The notes beneath the pieces are model-generated. The model saw only the letters and a program-made list of their open reading frames with translations. It made no database searches and was not told the origin of the DNA. Below, piece after piece: positions 16,290-24,171 of a stretch of DNA of 25,187 bases (position 1 is its first letter; the number at the start of each line of letters is the position of its first letter). Position numbers and translations under genes: made by a program. The DNA comes from Aquimonas sp046318115 (GTDB lineage: Bacteria; Pseudomonadota; Gammaproteobacteria; Xanthomonadales; Xanthomonadaceae), in NCBI GenBank assembly GCA_046318115.1, contig JBKCVA010000167.1, positions 1 to 25,187 of the forward strand, in the 5' to 3' direction.

Positions 16290-16755
16290 ATGCACACAGC
16301 CGCGATGCCCGCGATTCGCACCCTGCTTCTGTTGAGCCTTCTCATCTGCGCATCGATCCTTGGTGCCGTCGACAACCCCGATGCCCCCGACGATCTCGGC
16401 GAGTTCCGCGCGCGCTACGGCCCACGAGCAGGCGGTTGAACACGCGGCGGGCGGCAACGCCTCCGCCGAAATCGGTGCCTGGCTTGCGTTTCTCGAGGGC
16501 GAGCTTGCGCAAGCGCAGAAGGCGCTGTCGGCCGCGCTCTCCGCGGAGGAGCAGACCCGACTGCAGCGCGCCCAGTCCCAATGGCGCGCGCACTTCGATG
16601 CGGACGAAGACCTGATCCGTACGATCCGGTCGCGCGAACGTGCGGGCAGTTCAGCGCCACTGTCGGCGGGCCTGGAGCGCGCGGCGGCCCTACAGCAGCG
16701 GATCGAGTTCCTGCTGCGTATGCGCGGGGCCGTGGACTCAAGCATGGAGCCGTGA
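16290..16755 (+). pseudogene. Frameshifted secreted LprI/DUF1311-like protein
   Basis: The first frame (16290-16439) encodes a signal peptide, MHTAAMPAIRTLLLLSLLIC-x-SILGAV, then DNPDAPDDLGEFRARY, and stops at TGA 16437. A second frame, shifted by one base, runs in to 16755 and carries the body: AHEQAVEHAAGGNASAEIG, then an Ala/Glu-rich helix, and QRAQSQWRAHFDADEDLIRT. The QxxQxxWxxxxDAxxD pattern matches the LprI (lysozyme inhibitor)/DUF1311 core. The cysteines usual in that family are not seen, and the C-terminus ends in a helix (LERAAALQQRIEFLLRMRG). The shift must lie between about 16405 and 16437 and corresponds to one extra base. It may be a true pseudogene or a sequencing error. The family link is tentative. 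Confidence 0.6.
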
Positions 16756-16840
16756 GGGGTGGACGCAGCGCCTTTCGCGCATGTCGTGCACAGCTGCGGC
16801 CTTCACTTTCCGCGCGTGCCCACTGACACAAGGCTGCGCC

Positions 16841-17641
16841 TCACTGGCGCCGACGCAGCTCGCCGTGTTCGTTGAACTCCACGCGCACCGGCGTCGCCTG
16901 AGTATCACGACGGCAGCCTTCGAGGCTGCAGCGATAGTGGCGCAGCACCAGATCCGCGGCGCCCTCATCGCTGGGCTCAACCAGTGGCAGCAGCACCTCA
17001 CCTCCGTCAGCGCCCCGCTCAAGATCCTCGCAGCTCGCCCAGGCGCCCGTGAGGCGCATGGCGCTGCGGCCAGGCTCGCCATCGGCATACGGTGCAAGCA
17101 CGAGGGTGATCCAGCGCTGCCCGCGCCCGCTCTGCCCCAGGCCTGCATGCGAAAGCGCAAGGCAGACGCCCCAAGGGCTCTCCGCCGCACCGACGCGCGC
17201 TGCTGAGAAGGGTTGATCGGCAAGCTCCAGCGTAGGGCCCGCGCCGGCATTGGCAAGATCGATGCGTTCGCCGCCGATGATCCGGAGCGCCTGCTCATCG
17301 CCCTCCCACTCGATCCGATCCACCTGCACGCTGCAGCGCATCGGCGTGCAGCCGGGCGGCGTGGGCTCGTCGTAGTTCTCGACCTGATCCGGACCGCAGA
17401 GCGCGGGCGTGCAGCCGGAGCGCTGCGGCAGGGCTTCGAGCTGAGCGGGCGCGTTGCGCTCGGCGAGCACAGGGTCCAGCGCCGAGGGGGCCTTTGTCTC
17501 GAGCTCGCCATGGGACTGTGCCGCCGAAGCCGTTGCCGAGCCCTCCCGCAGGGAAGTGGAGGCCGCGCAGGCTGGCAGCACGGAGGCGAAGAGTGCGGCC
17601 AGCGTGAGGCGGATTCGGTAGCGCGTCATTGGCGCCCGCAT
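16841..17641 (-). CDS. Predicted periplasmic lipoprotein, candidate immunity protein
   Basis: The 266-residue protein begins MRAPMTRYRIRLTLAALFAS and carries a lipobox-like VLPAC, so the Cys would be lipidated and the protein anchored in a membrane facing the periplasm. The mature part has paired cysteine motifs, GCTPALCG and GCTPMRCS (each C-x4-C), and later single cysteines (WGVCLALS, ASCEDL, HYRCSLEGCRRD). No family was recognised. ATG 17641 overlaps the TGA of the upstream hydrolase gene (TGATG) and has GGGAG about 9 nt upstream, so the two are probably translated together; ATG 17629 is possible. A lipoprotein coupled to a signal-less wall hydrolase suggests an immunity role, but this is inference. 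Confidence 0.72.
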   Translation of the reverse strand: MRAPMTRYRIRLTLAALFASVLPACAASTSLREGSATASAAQSHGELETKAPSALDPVLAERNAPAQLEALPQRSGCTPALCGPDQVENYDEPTPPGCTPMRCSVQVDRIEWEGDEQALRIIGGERIDLANAGAGPTLELADQPFSAARVGAAESPWGVCLALSHAGLGQSGRGQRWITLVLAPYADGEPGRSAMRLTGAWASCEDLERGADGGEVLLPLVEPSDEGAADLVLRHYRCSLEGCRRDTQATPVRVEFNEHGELRRRQ

Positions 17642-18369
17642 CAGCGATGCTCCCGGTTGCCCGTCGCCCTGACGAAATCCGGGTTGTAGCGCCAGAAAAT
17701 GGTGCCGCCATAGGCCGCAGTGGACTCGTACTTGTAGCTCCATTGCCCACGGAGCCGAGTGTTCTGCCCGGCTGCGTTGCGCCACCACTCCTCGCCCGGC
17801 ACATCCTTTTCGTCGATGCCGTAGATGTTGTGAGCCGGGTCGCCGAAGCGGATTCCGTCGCGCACCTTGGGATGCCGGCTGTAGTTGCTGCGGATATCGG
17901 CGCCGTCCCAGAAGTAGGCACCGTTCGAGTAGTCCGTGCCTGCGGGCGACAGCGCATTGCGGGCCGCGCGCACGACCGCGCTCATGCCGGCGTCCGCCGC
18001 GATCTGCTGTTCTGTTGCCGCGCGCAAACGCTCGAAGCGGGCGTTGCCGTCATGCGCGGCAAAGGCGAAGGTGCGGTCGCCGCGAATGAAGCCGGCAATG
18101 CTGGCGTGCCCACGCGCCTTCTGCTGCCGCACCAGCACGTTCGCGATTGCCGCCATCTCTTCGTAGACGTTCGAGGTCGAGCCCTCGCCGTAGGCGGTTG
18201 CCGCCAGCATGCGCACATCGTCGTCGATGGGTTCAGAGGCGGGCCGGAGAACGGTGTTCGTGCCAACCGGCGCCGGCGGCCCCATGAACGCGAGCACTGC
18301 GGTTCCCGGGTCCAGAGAAGGCCGCCAAGCCTGCGCACCCAAGGGACCCGGAATGCGACTACCGCTCAT
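17641..18369 (-). CDS. Putative SleB-like cell-wall hydrolase, candidate secreted effector
   Basis: The 242-residue product lacks a Sec signal. Its N-terminus (MSGSRIPGPLGAQAW, then a Pro/Gly-rich stretch to about 47) looks like a loading or linker region. A helical domain follows with AATAYGEGSTSNVYEEMAAI (about 56-75). The YGEG...N pattern resembles the catalytic-Glu region of SleB/Hydrolase_2 wall hydrolases (AxxxYGEARGE), with Glu62 as candidate catalytic residue. The C-terminal half is aromatic-rich (YSNGAYFWDGADI; NIYGIDEKDVPGEEWW; GGTIFWRYNPDF), as in carbohydrate-binding clefts. ATG 18369 is used; its Shine-Dalgarno is weak. The gene overlaps the lipoprotein gene by one base. The combination suggests a contact-delivered peptidoglycan hydrolase, perhaps type VI-associated. 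No VgrG, Hcp or PAAR gene is in the window, and the family match is by eye. Confidence 0.62.
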   Translation of the reverse strand: MSGSRIPGPLGAQAWRPSLDPGTAVLAFMGPPAPVGTNTVLRPASEPIDDDVRMLAATAYGEGSTSNVYEEMAAIANVLVRQQKARGHASIAGFIRGDRTFAFAAHDGNARFERLRAATEQQIAADAGMSAVVRAARNALSPAGTDYSNGAYFWDGADIRSNYSRHPKVRDGIRFGDPAHNIYGIDEKDVPGEEWWRNAAGQNTRLRGQWSYKYESTAAYGGTIFWRYNPDFVRATGNREHR

Positions 18370-18917
18370 CGGCAGCCCGCCAAGATTCCGCGGAGCGCCT
18401 GTTCAGCGGCGCACCCGCATGGTTCGAGGAGCCTCTCTGGAAAACCCATCGGAGCCGACATAAGAACCCGAATGAACAGTGAGTCAGGGTCGGAAGTATC
18501 GTCCCGCCGGCAGGACAGTGCCAAGACCCGATTTCGCTTTCGACCGATTGTCCACGCGTTGCCAGCGCCTTGCCCCACCGACAGTGGAAGGGCGTGCAGT
18601 CATCGTGTGCTTCGCGGTGTTGCCTCACCTTTGGCCCCGCCTGGGCGCATTGCCCGATCGAGCCATGATGCGTCCACGCACGGCACCATCGACGCGCGCG
18701 CTGGACCCGACGGCCGCACATGGTTCGTCAGCCGTATGCGGATGGCATCGCAAGCGCCTGTGCTGGCCATCAGGTGCGCCACGCACTCACGGCGCCGCTC
18801 ACGCCCCCGGGTAGTGCGGGAAGCCGCGCTGCACTTGCACATGCTGTGCCCGCTTGGCGCGGCTGTGCTGGGCGCTGCGCGCCCAGCCATGTCCATCCTG
18901 ATCCGGCGCGCCCGCAT
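18370..18917. other. Gene-free stretch upstream of the hydrolase gene
   Basis: The short frames present (for example 18359-18721 minus) have random-looking Arg/Cys/Trp-rich products and overlap the hydrolase start. I see no gene. The AT-richer part near 18440-18490 could hold the hydrolase promoter. Confidence 0.45.
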
Positions 18918-18949
18918 CACCGGTGTGGCCATTCACGGCCACACCGGTG
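18918..18949 (-). terminator. Perfect 13-bp hairpin after the small peptide gene
   Basis: CACCGGTGTGGCC (18918-18930) and GGCCACACCGGTG (18937-18949) form a perfect stem with loop ATTCAC. It lies 57 nt past the stop at 19006. No U-tract is present on either side. Confidence 0.5.
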
Positions 18950-19005
18950 CAGCCTGAGAGCACAGCGGAGCGTGTCCAGTCGCCGGGGCAACACCCGGTG
19001 GCGGA

Positions 19006-19176
19006 TCAGGGATCCAGGGGCGGCATGTAGTCCAGCGGCACGCAGACGAGCGTGTCGCGCTGCCAGTGGCAATCCCAGTACTGGCCATCGCCGTCGACGA
19101 CGATCATCGCCATTGACTGGGCACTGGCCAGCGCCAGCATGGCCACGGCCATCGTCCGCAGAATTTTCTTTTTCAT
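19006..19176 (-). CDS. 56-residue secreted peptide
   Basis: ATG 19176 has GGAGAG about 6 nt upstream and opens MKKKILRTMAVAMLALASAQ-SMA, a textbook signal peptide (basic n-region, hydrophobic core, SMA cleavage site). The predicted mature peptide has about 32 residues, IVVDGDGQYWDCHWQRDTLV and on, with two cysteines (C-x8-C) and a Pro-rich end. The longer frame to 19299 is not supported by any signal. I recognise no family. It stands alone between two hairpins, so it is probably monocistronic. It could be a periplasmic or secreted small protein; a bacteriocin-like role is only speculation. Confidence 0.72.
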   Translation of the reverse strand: MKKKILRTMAVAMLALASAQSMAMIVVDGDGQYWDCHWQRDTLVCVPLDYMPPLDP

Positions 19177-19620
19177 GTCATCTCTCCGATATTGAAAACC
19201 GGCCAAGGCCGGTACGGCGCGCCTGCCGCGAGGACGGATGCATCCGATGCGCCCGCGAGCACAGCATCCGGGCAGATGGGCTCTCCAGTAGGCACGCATT
19301 CACCACGCAGTGGTAACGAGTCGGAAACGCCGAAGTCAGGCCAGCGGAAATGGACGGCTCAGAGGTGACTCCAGTGGCGCGCGCGTCCGCAGCGCAGGAT
19401 CCATTTGCACCTCAACCGCAGCCGTGCAGGCCCGTTGAGCGATCACTTCGCGGAGGCCGCGTATCGGCCACCGTCGCACGCATTGCCCCCATTCGCGACG
19501 TCACCGCCGACGCGGACGCGCGGCGCTTTCGGGCGCCACGCGTCCGCGTCGGTCACGGGCTTCCGAAGGCCCGCCAGTGGCGAAGCCAGCGCGACCGGAC
19601 GCCGATCGCGCGTGGCTCGA
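19177..19620. other. Gene-free stretch with a palindrome and a large hairpin
   Basis: It contains ACCAC-GCA-GTGGT (19302-19314), a small palindrome about 125 nt upstream of the peptide start that could be an operator, and the large hairpin at 19506-19553. No gene is visible. Confidence 0.45.
19506..19553 (-). terminator. Large hairpin downstream of the S1 protease gene
   Basis: Outer arms 19506-19520 and 19539-19553 pair over 15 positions (including perfect GACGCGGACGCG with CGCGTCCGCGTC and one G-T). One mismatch follows, then an inner GGCGC/GCGCC stem with loop TTTCGG. It lies 68 nt beyond the stop at 19621. No U-tract is present. Confidence 0.5.
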
Positions 19621-21351
19621 TCATGGACGGAAGTACACCAGATTCGGGTTCGGGCGGTTGCTGTAGCAGATCCGGTTCAGGCCGGCGCTCTGCAGATAGC
19701 GGATCAGGTGCGCGCCGCGGGTGTAGGACTGCTGCCACGTGCCCGGAACCTGCAGGTGACGCGAAGCCCCCTGGCTCAGTACCCATGCGTTGATGCCTGC
19801 ACCCTCGGGCGCCGTGGGGCGCTGCAGGAACAGGCGAGCAGGATCGATCGCGAGGCAGTCCTCGCCCGGCAAGGGTCGAGTCGCGTCGGGATAGGCCACG
19901 GCGAACGGAGACGCCTGGGCGCCGAATCGGCAGACGGTGGACGCACCGATGTCGGTTCCGCGCTGACGGCGGAGGCCGGTTTCGTTCGTGACCGCCGTGC
20001 AGTCGTGATCGCCCAGGAACATCGAGAACCACGCATGGACATCGGGCTTGGAGTCGTTCAGCGTGTCGTAGCCACCGCGGAACATGGGCGAGAGGAAGTT
20101 GTTGCCGGTCTGCTGCGTGATGCCGACGAGCATCCGCCCTGTGGGCGTGTCCGCGAACCAGCTTCCGCCGCTGTCGCCGGGCTGGGTCGACGCGCTGCTG
20201 ATGCCGCTGTAGCGGGAGGCGAGTTCCGGGTCGTTGAACGGGTTGGGTGTCTCACGGCGGGCGCCGCTGGCCTGCGCCTGTTGGCGCCAGACCGGAGCCG
20301 TTCGCCCGCTCATCAGCCCGTAGCCCGCGAAGTCCATCGGCGTACGCAGATAGTAGGCATCCAGATTGAGGCCTTCGCCCGGCTCGAGTCGGAGCTTCAG
20401 CGGCACAGGCCGCGCGACGCCTGACGGCACCGCTTCAGCCAGCTCAAGCAGCGCGATGTCGTCGAAGCCGGGCGTGGCGATGCGATTCGCGGTGATGGCG
20501 TACGGCGCCTGTATCGCCCGCATCGGGACGTCCGGCGTGGTGATGACGACTCTCCCGCCGTGGTTGATCGGATCCGCGCTCAGCGGGCCGCGCCCCTCCA
20601 GCGTGTAGGCGACGAACTCATGCCGCACCGCGGGCGTCCATGCGTCGGCGCGCAGGAAGCGGTCGCCAGCAGCCGCGCCGAGGTAGGAACCGTCCAGCGC
20701 CTGCAGCGTGATCCTGTCGCCGTTGCGGATGCGACTGCCGGCACTGCCCGAGCGCTTGCTGATGCGCAGGGTCTGCCAAGGCCCGAAACGGTTGTACAGG
20801 CCGTCCAGCCTCAGCTCACCGCCGATCCGACCACCATCGACGAACAGGAAGTGATTGCGAAGCTTGAGACCGATCTGATCGCCGCTGAGCAGCTCGCCGC
20901 CGTTGACATCGTGCATCACCAGTTGCGTACGTGGCGCACTGAAGATGTCGCGACGGGTGAGGTCCGCGCGCATGGTCGCTGCACCGATGAACACCTGCAC
21001 ACCCGGGCTCGGGATCGGATGCCACAGGGCTGGGTCGTGACCGTTGGTGCGGGAGAAGCGTGGGCTCATGTCAGGCAGTGGGACAGCGGCCACATGTCCA
21101 TTGGTGACCACCAGATTCGAAGCAACCAGGGTGCCCGAGGCACCGTTGACCTGAACCGTCGCATAGGTGATCACGGTCTCGGGGGCGTCTTCACCTCCGC
21201 TGATCGCTGCTGCGGCACCGCTGCAAAGCAGAAGCGCAGCGGCCAAGTGCAGACGCAGGACGGGCGCAGCCTTCTGGTACGACAGGGTCCCGCAGGCGGG
21301 GCTGGATCGATCGGAAGCAGACTCGCCTTCATAAAGACCATTGAGCTTCAT
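19621..21351 (-). CDS. Trypsin-like (S1) serine protease with a large inserted domain
   Basis: The 576-residue product has the S1 triad as His86 (VTNGHVAA), Asp298 (FDDIALLEL) and Ser394 (QPGDSGGSW). The mature N-terminus could be ISGGED (about 49), resembling the IxGG zymogen site. His and Asp are about 212 residues apart, whereas typical trypsins have about 45. The insert (about 135-260) reads GDQIGLKLRNHFLFVDGG, later NGDRITLQALDGSYLGAAAG, a pattern resembling fascin/ricin-type beta-trefoil repeats. A ~140-residue C-terminal part with cysteines follows the protease domain. The signal peptide is preceded by an unusually long n-region (34 residues). ATG 21351 is well supported by AAGGAGG. 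Secretion is predicted. The insert may bind carbohydrate, but this is inference. Confidence 0.85.
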   Translation of the reverse strand: MKLNGLYEGESASDRSSPACGTLSYQKAAPVLRLHLAAALLLCSGAAAAISGGEDAPETVITYATVQVNGASGTLVASNLVVTNGHVAAVPLPDMSPRFSRTNGHDPALWHPIPSPGVQVFIGAATMRADLTRRDIFSAPRTQLVMHDVNGGELLSGDQIGLKLRNHFLFVDGGRIGGELRLDGLYNRFGPWQTLRISKRSGSAGSRIRNGDRITLQALDGSYLGAAAGDRFLRADAWTPAVRHEFVAYTLEGRGPLSADPINHGGRVVITTPDVPMRAIQAPYAITANRIATPGFDDIALLELAEAVPSGVARPVPLKLRLEPGEGLNLDAYYLRTPMDFAGYGLMSGRTAPVWRQQAQASGARRETPNPFNDPELASRYSGISSASTQPGDSGGSWFADTPTGRMLVGITQQTGNNFLSPMFRGGYDTLNDSKPDVHAWFSMFLGDHDCTAVTNETGLRRQRGTDIGASTVCRFGAQASPFAVAYPDATRPLPGEDCLAIDPARLFLQRPTAPEGAGINAWVLSQGASRHLQVPGTWQQSYTRGAHLIRYLQSAGLNRICYSNRPNPNLVYFRP

Positions 21352-22005
21352 GGGTGTTCCTCCTTGGATGCTATGGGACGCAGCCAGCTTCACCGGATCG
21401 AGCGGGCCAGCCTCGATCGCAGGCGGCTGCGCTCTGGAGTTCGCAAGAAGGGACCGAAAAGTGCCACGGCGTTCCAATGCAAGGCGCGCACGGTGTCGCA
21501 CCGGCGCGAGACAGCACCGAACCGGAACGCCGCGGCCTCTTCCGAAGCCAGTGCACAGCGGACTGCGAGCGTCCGCTTCCGCGCTGATGAGCTGCGCGCT
21601 GCCTCCCGGGTGCTGCGGGTTGGGCGCAGGCGTGCGCGCTGAGGGACAGACCGCAAGCGCCCGCAATGCGCCTGCCTTGGAGAGGCGAAGGCCCACCCGC
21701 GGTGCCCACGCACGACGCGCGTGGACGCATCGAGACATTCCGGGGCGCGGCTACTGTCCGCTGGCCCGAAGCCGCAGGCGAACACAGCCGCCGTCAGCGA
21801 AACCGTGCGCCCACCCCTGGGCGACGGCTGATCGGCGAATGCTTCCAGCAACGGCCTGTACGCTCGGTGCGCGCTCCGGGGCCGCAGCGTCGCTGGGCTC
21901 GGACTTGCGCAGGATCACCGCAGACCCGAAGCCCAGTCAGAGCTGTTCATCTGTCCCCAATGACGCGCTGGCCATGCCACAGGCCGAGCGTTGAAGTCGG
22001 CGGTG
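21352..22005. other. Gene-free stretch between the two S1 proteases
   Basis: Frames of 70-220 codons occur on both strands but show Arg/Ala/Ser-rich shadow composition and no signals. It should contain the promoter of the S1 protease starting at 21351 and the 3' end of the upstream protease mRNA. I see no clear terminator. Confidence 0.45.
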
Positions 22006-23475
22006 TCAGGGCGAAGCGGTGATCACGGTTGTCGCCTCGAAACCGTTCTGGAACACGCTCGGGCTCGAAAGCAGCCACGGCGACATCCAAACGAAGTCTT
22101 TGTCGAGGCGCGAGTAGTAGTCGCGATTGCCGGCGTTGCCCAGGTTGCCGGTGTTCGCGCAGCTCGCCGCGCCGCCGTACAGACCACCGCGCAGTTCGTA
22201 GGCACCGCCGGCCGCGATGGTGTACAGGCCGGAGCCGCTGCTGCCGCCCTCCGTGGTGCCGCTCAGCCAGCCCACCTCGTGGTTGTCCGCGTCCTCCGAG
22301 AGCTTTTGGCCGGTCGAGACCATGCGGGCGTCGCCGGAGGGATGGTGGATGGCCGTCACAGCGCTGTTGCTGGACAGGGGCTGCGCATTCCAGCCGGCGA
22401 AGAAGGCGATGGCGGGCGCCGGCTGGTTCAGGCGCAGCAGCATGCCGTCGGTGCGATGGTCCGAGCCCAGGTAGGTGGCGCCGCCGGTGAGTTGGGTCTG
22501 CGTCGCCGACACGTTGCCGTTGCAGGTGGTGGCTTCGTAGTTCCAGAAGGTGTTGAGCGTGTTGGCAACGGCCTGGATCTGCGAGGCCACGGGGGGCACG
22601 CTGGTGTTGGAAGAGAAGCAGTGGTTGGCGCTGTGGAACAGCGCCACCTGGCTGGACGGGTCGTTGTCGGCCACCAGCGTTCCGGTGCAGATGAAGGTGC
22701 TGCTGCCGACCACGAAGCGCATGTGCGCGACGGCGTGGCGCGCGTTGGCGAAGTGCGGGCCGAGCTCGTTCAGACGGCAGACCACGTCGACGTTGCAGGC
22801 GCCGGACTCGCCGATCTTCTGCGGCAGGCGATAAGGCGTCCGGCTGTCCACGATCTCGTGGCTCACGCGCGGCAACGAGAGCGCGGCCGGCGCATCGGCT
22901 CCGGCGGGCACGGCCACCTCGATGCGCTGCACCTCGCCATCGGTGCTGGGCGTCCAGTAGAGGCCGTCATCGCCGAGCAGGCGCTGCGCCTCGGCCACCG
23001 TGGTGCGAGCCAGCGGCCGCTCCGGGCTGCGCGAGCCGCCAAAGCGCAGCTCGATGGCTGGATCCAAACCCGCCACATCGAGCCCCACGCGCAGCGCGGC
23101 AGCGCCGACCGAGCGCACCTCCACCTGCGCCACGCGATCGCCGCCACCCGCCTCCGCCCACAGGGCAGCCAGCGGCTCGCCTTCAGGTGCAAGCCCACGC
23201 GCCAGACCGATCTGCACGCGCTTGAACGCGCCGTCGGCGTTGCGCCGATGCAGAGCCTGCACCTCGTCCGGGCGCGGCGCCTGACGAGTGACGCGCGCCA
23301 CCTTGCCGACGGCCGCCGACAGCACACGCCAGGATTCCGCTGCCGCCGGCTGCGTCGCAGCGAACTCGCCCGGGGCACTGCGCACCGCGATCGAATCGAC
23401 CGGGCTGGCCGCGACGCCAGCGACGGGAAGGCAGGCCATCAGCCCGAAGGCGGCAAAGCGTTTGGCATGGCGCAT
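22006..23475 (-). CDS. Lysyl-endopeptidase-like S1 protease with C-terminal GFE tail
   Basis: The 489-residue product starts with a signal peptide (MRHAKRFAAFGLMACLPVAG-VAA). A propeptide region runs to about 230, and the protease domain has His285 (SANHCFS), Asp343 (TDGMLLRL) and Ser413 (GGSSGSGLY). The GSSGS nucleophile motif and the cysteine pattern (GACNVDVVC, ICTGTL, NHCFS, TTCNG) match Achromobacter protease I-like lysyl endopeptidases rather than chymotrypsins (GDSGG). P1 specificity for Lys is a family expectation and cannot be read with certainty. The C-terminus is SVFQNGFE plus nine residues, the same tail type as the protein at 11791. ATG 23475 is supported by GAGGAG about 11 nt upstream. 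It is probably secreted and self-activated. Confidence 0.88.
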   Translation of the reverse strand: MRHAKRFAAFGLMACLPVAGVAASPVDSIAVRSAPGEFAATQPAAAESWRVLSAAVGKVARVTRQAPRPDEVQALHRRNADGAFKRVQIGLARGLAPEGEPLAALWAEAGGGDRVAQVEVRSVGAAALRVGLDVAGLDPAIELRFGGSRSPERPLARTTVAEAQRLLGDDGLYWTPSTDGEVQRIEVAVPAGADAPAALSLPRVSHEIVDSRTPYRLPQKIGESGACNVDVVCRLNELGPHFANARHAVAHMRFVVGSSTFICTGTLVADNDPSSQVALFHSANHCFSSNTSVPPVASQIQAVANTLNTFWNYEATTCNGNVSATQTQLTGGATYLGSDHRTDGMLLRLNQPAPAIAFFAGWNAQPLSSNSAVTAIHHPSGDARMVSTGQKLSEDADNHEVGWLSGTTEGGSSGSGLYTIAAGGAYELRGGLYGGAASCANTGNLGNAGNRDYYSRLDKDFVWMSPWLLSSPSVFQNGFEATTVITASP

Positions 23476-23708
23476 GGGTCGACAGGCTCCTCGCCCGCAG
23501 TGGGCGCGGTGCGGAACTATACCCCCGGCCCATGGCGCGGAGGTCTCAGCACAGTAGGGATTCCGGCTTCAGTCCGCGGTTGCAGGCAGGCGCTTTGGGA
23601 ACTCAAGGGCGCGGGAAACAGACACGGAATCACAGCACGCCTGCGGGCTGGCGCGATGCTACGAAGCTGGACCTGACCCGTGGCTTCTACTCTCACCGCC
23701 GGTTCGTG

Positions 23709-24083
23709 TTATAGCCCGTCCGATTCAAAGGCGCATGCCTCCGCCTTGGAGGCCTGCTCGAATTCGCCACGCGCAGGGAACTCGCACAGTTTGATGTGGC
23801 GGAACAGTCCGAATGAAGGTGCCCGGCTGGAATCCACTACCAGGATGACTGAAAACAACTCGCCCCTTCCGAGCGCAGCCGCTACGTCAGCGCAATCGAC
23901 GAATCTGGGCGGGCCAAGGGCGGTGAAACGCACTGAAACCTGTTCGTACTTCTGACATGTCGCTTCGAGGTGTTTCAGCACATCCAACGACCCGACGCAG
24001 GATTCGCAATAAAACAAAACAACCCGCAAGGACCACAGAGCCCCAATCGTGACCAGCGCGGCCATGATCATCCGCCCATTCAT
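23709..24083 (-). CDS. Small hypothetical protein with N-terminal membrane anchor
   Basis: The 124-residue protein begins MNGRMIMAALVTIGALWSLR-VVLFY, an uncleaved or weakly cleaved signal anchor. Five cysteines follow (YCESCVGS, ATCQKY, VDCADV, KLCEF, EACAFE); the early CxxC (C26-C29) recalls thioredoxin-like or metal-binding sites, but the rest of a thioredoxin fold is not evident. ATG 24083 has AGGAGGG about 10 nt upstream, one of the best RBSs in the window. Base composition is visibly less GC-rich than the neighbours, and the gene begins about 90 nt from the IS30 end, so it may be acquired. No family was recognised. Confidence 0.68.
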   Translation of the reverse strand: MNGRMIMAALVTIGALWSLRVVLFYCESCVGSLDVLKHLEATCQKYEQVSVRFTALGPPRFVDCADVAAALGRGELFSVILVVDSSRAPSFGLFRHIKLCEFPARGEFEQASKAEACAFESDGL

Positions 24084-24171
24084 GTGCTATGTCCCTCCTG
24101 CCGATGCCATCGGGCCAACCTGGGTATTGGGGAATCCCACGGATAGCCAGAGAGTGGATTGGGGGCTCACT

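Noticed and set aside
18359..18721. Possible small minus-strand gene upstream of the hydrolase
   Set aside because: Overlaps the hydrolase start, has no RBS, and its Cys/Trp/Arg-rich product looks random.
21390..21851. Minus-strand frame of 153 codons between the S1 proteases
   Set aside because: No RBS, no domain, and Arg/Ser/Ala-rich shadow-like composition.
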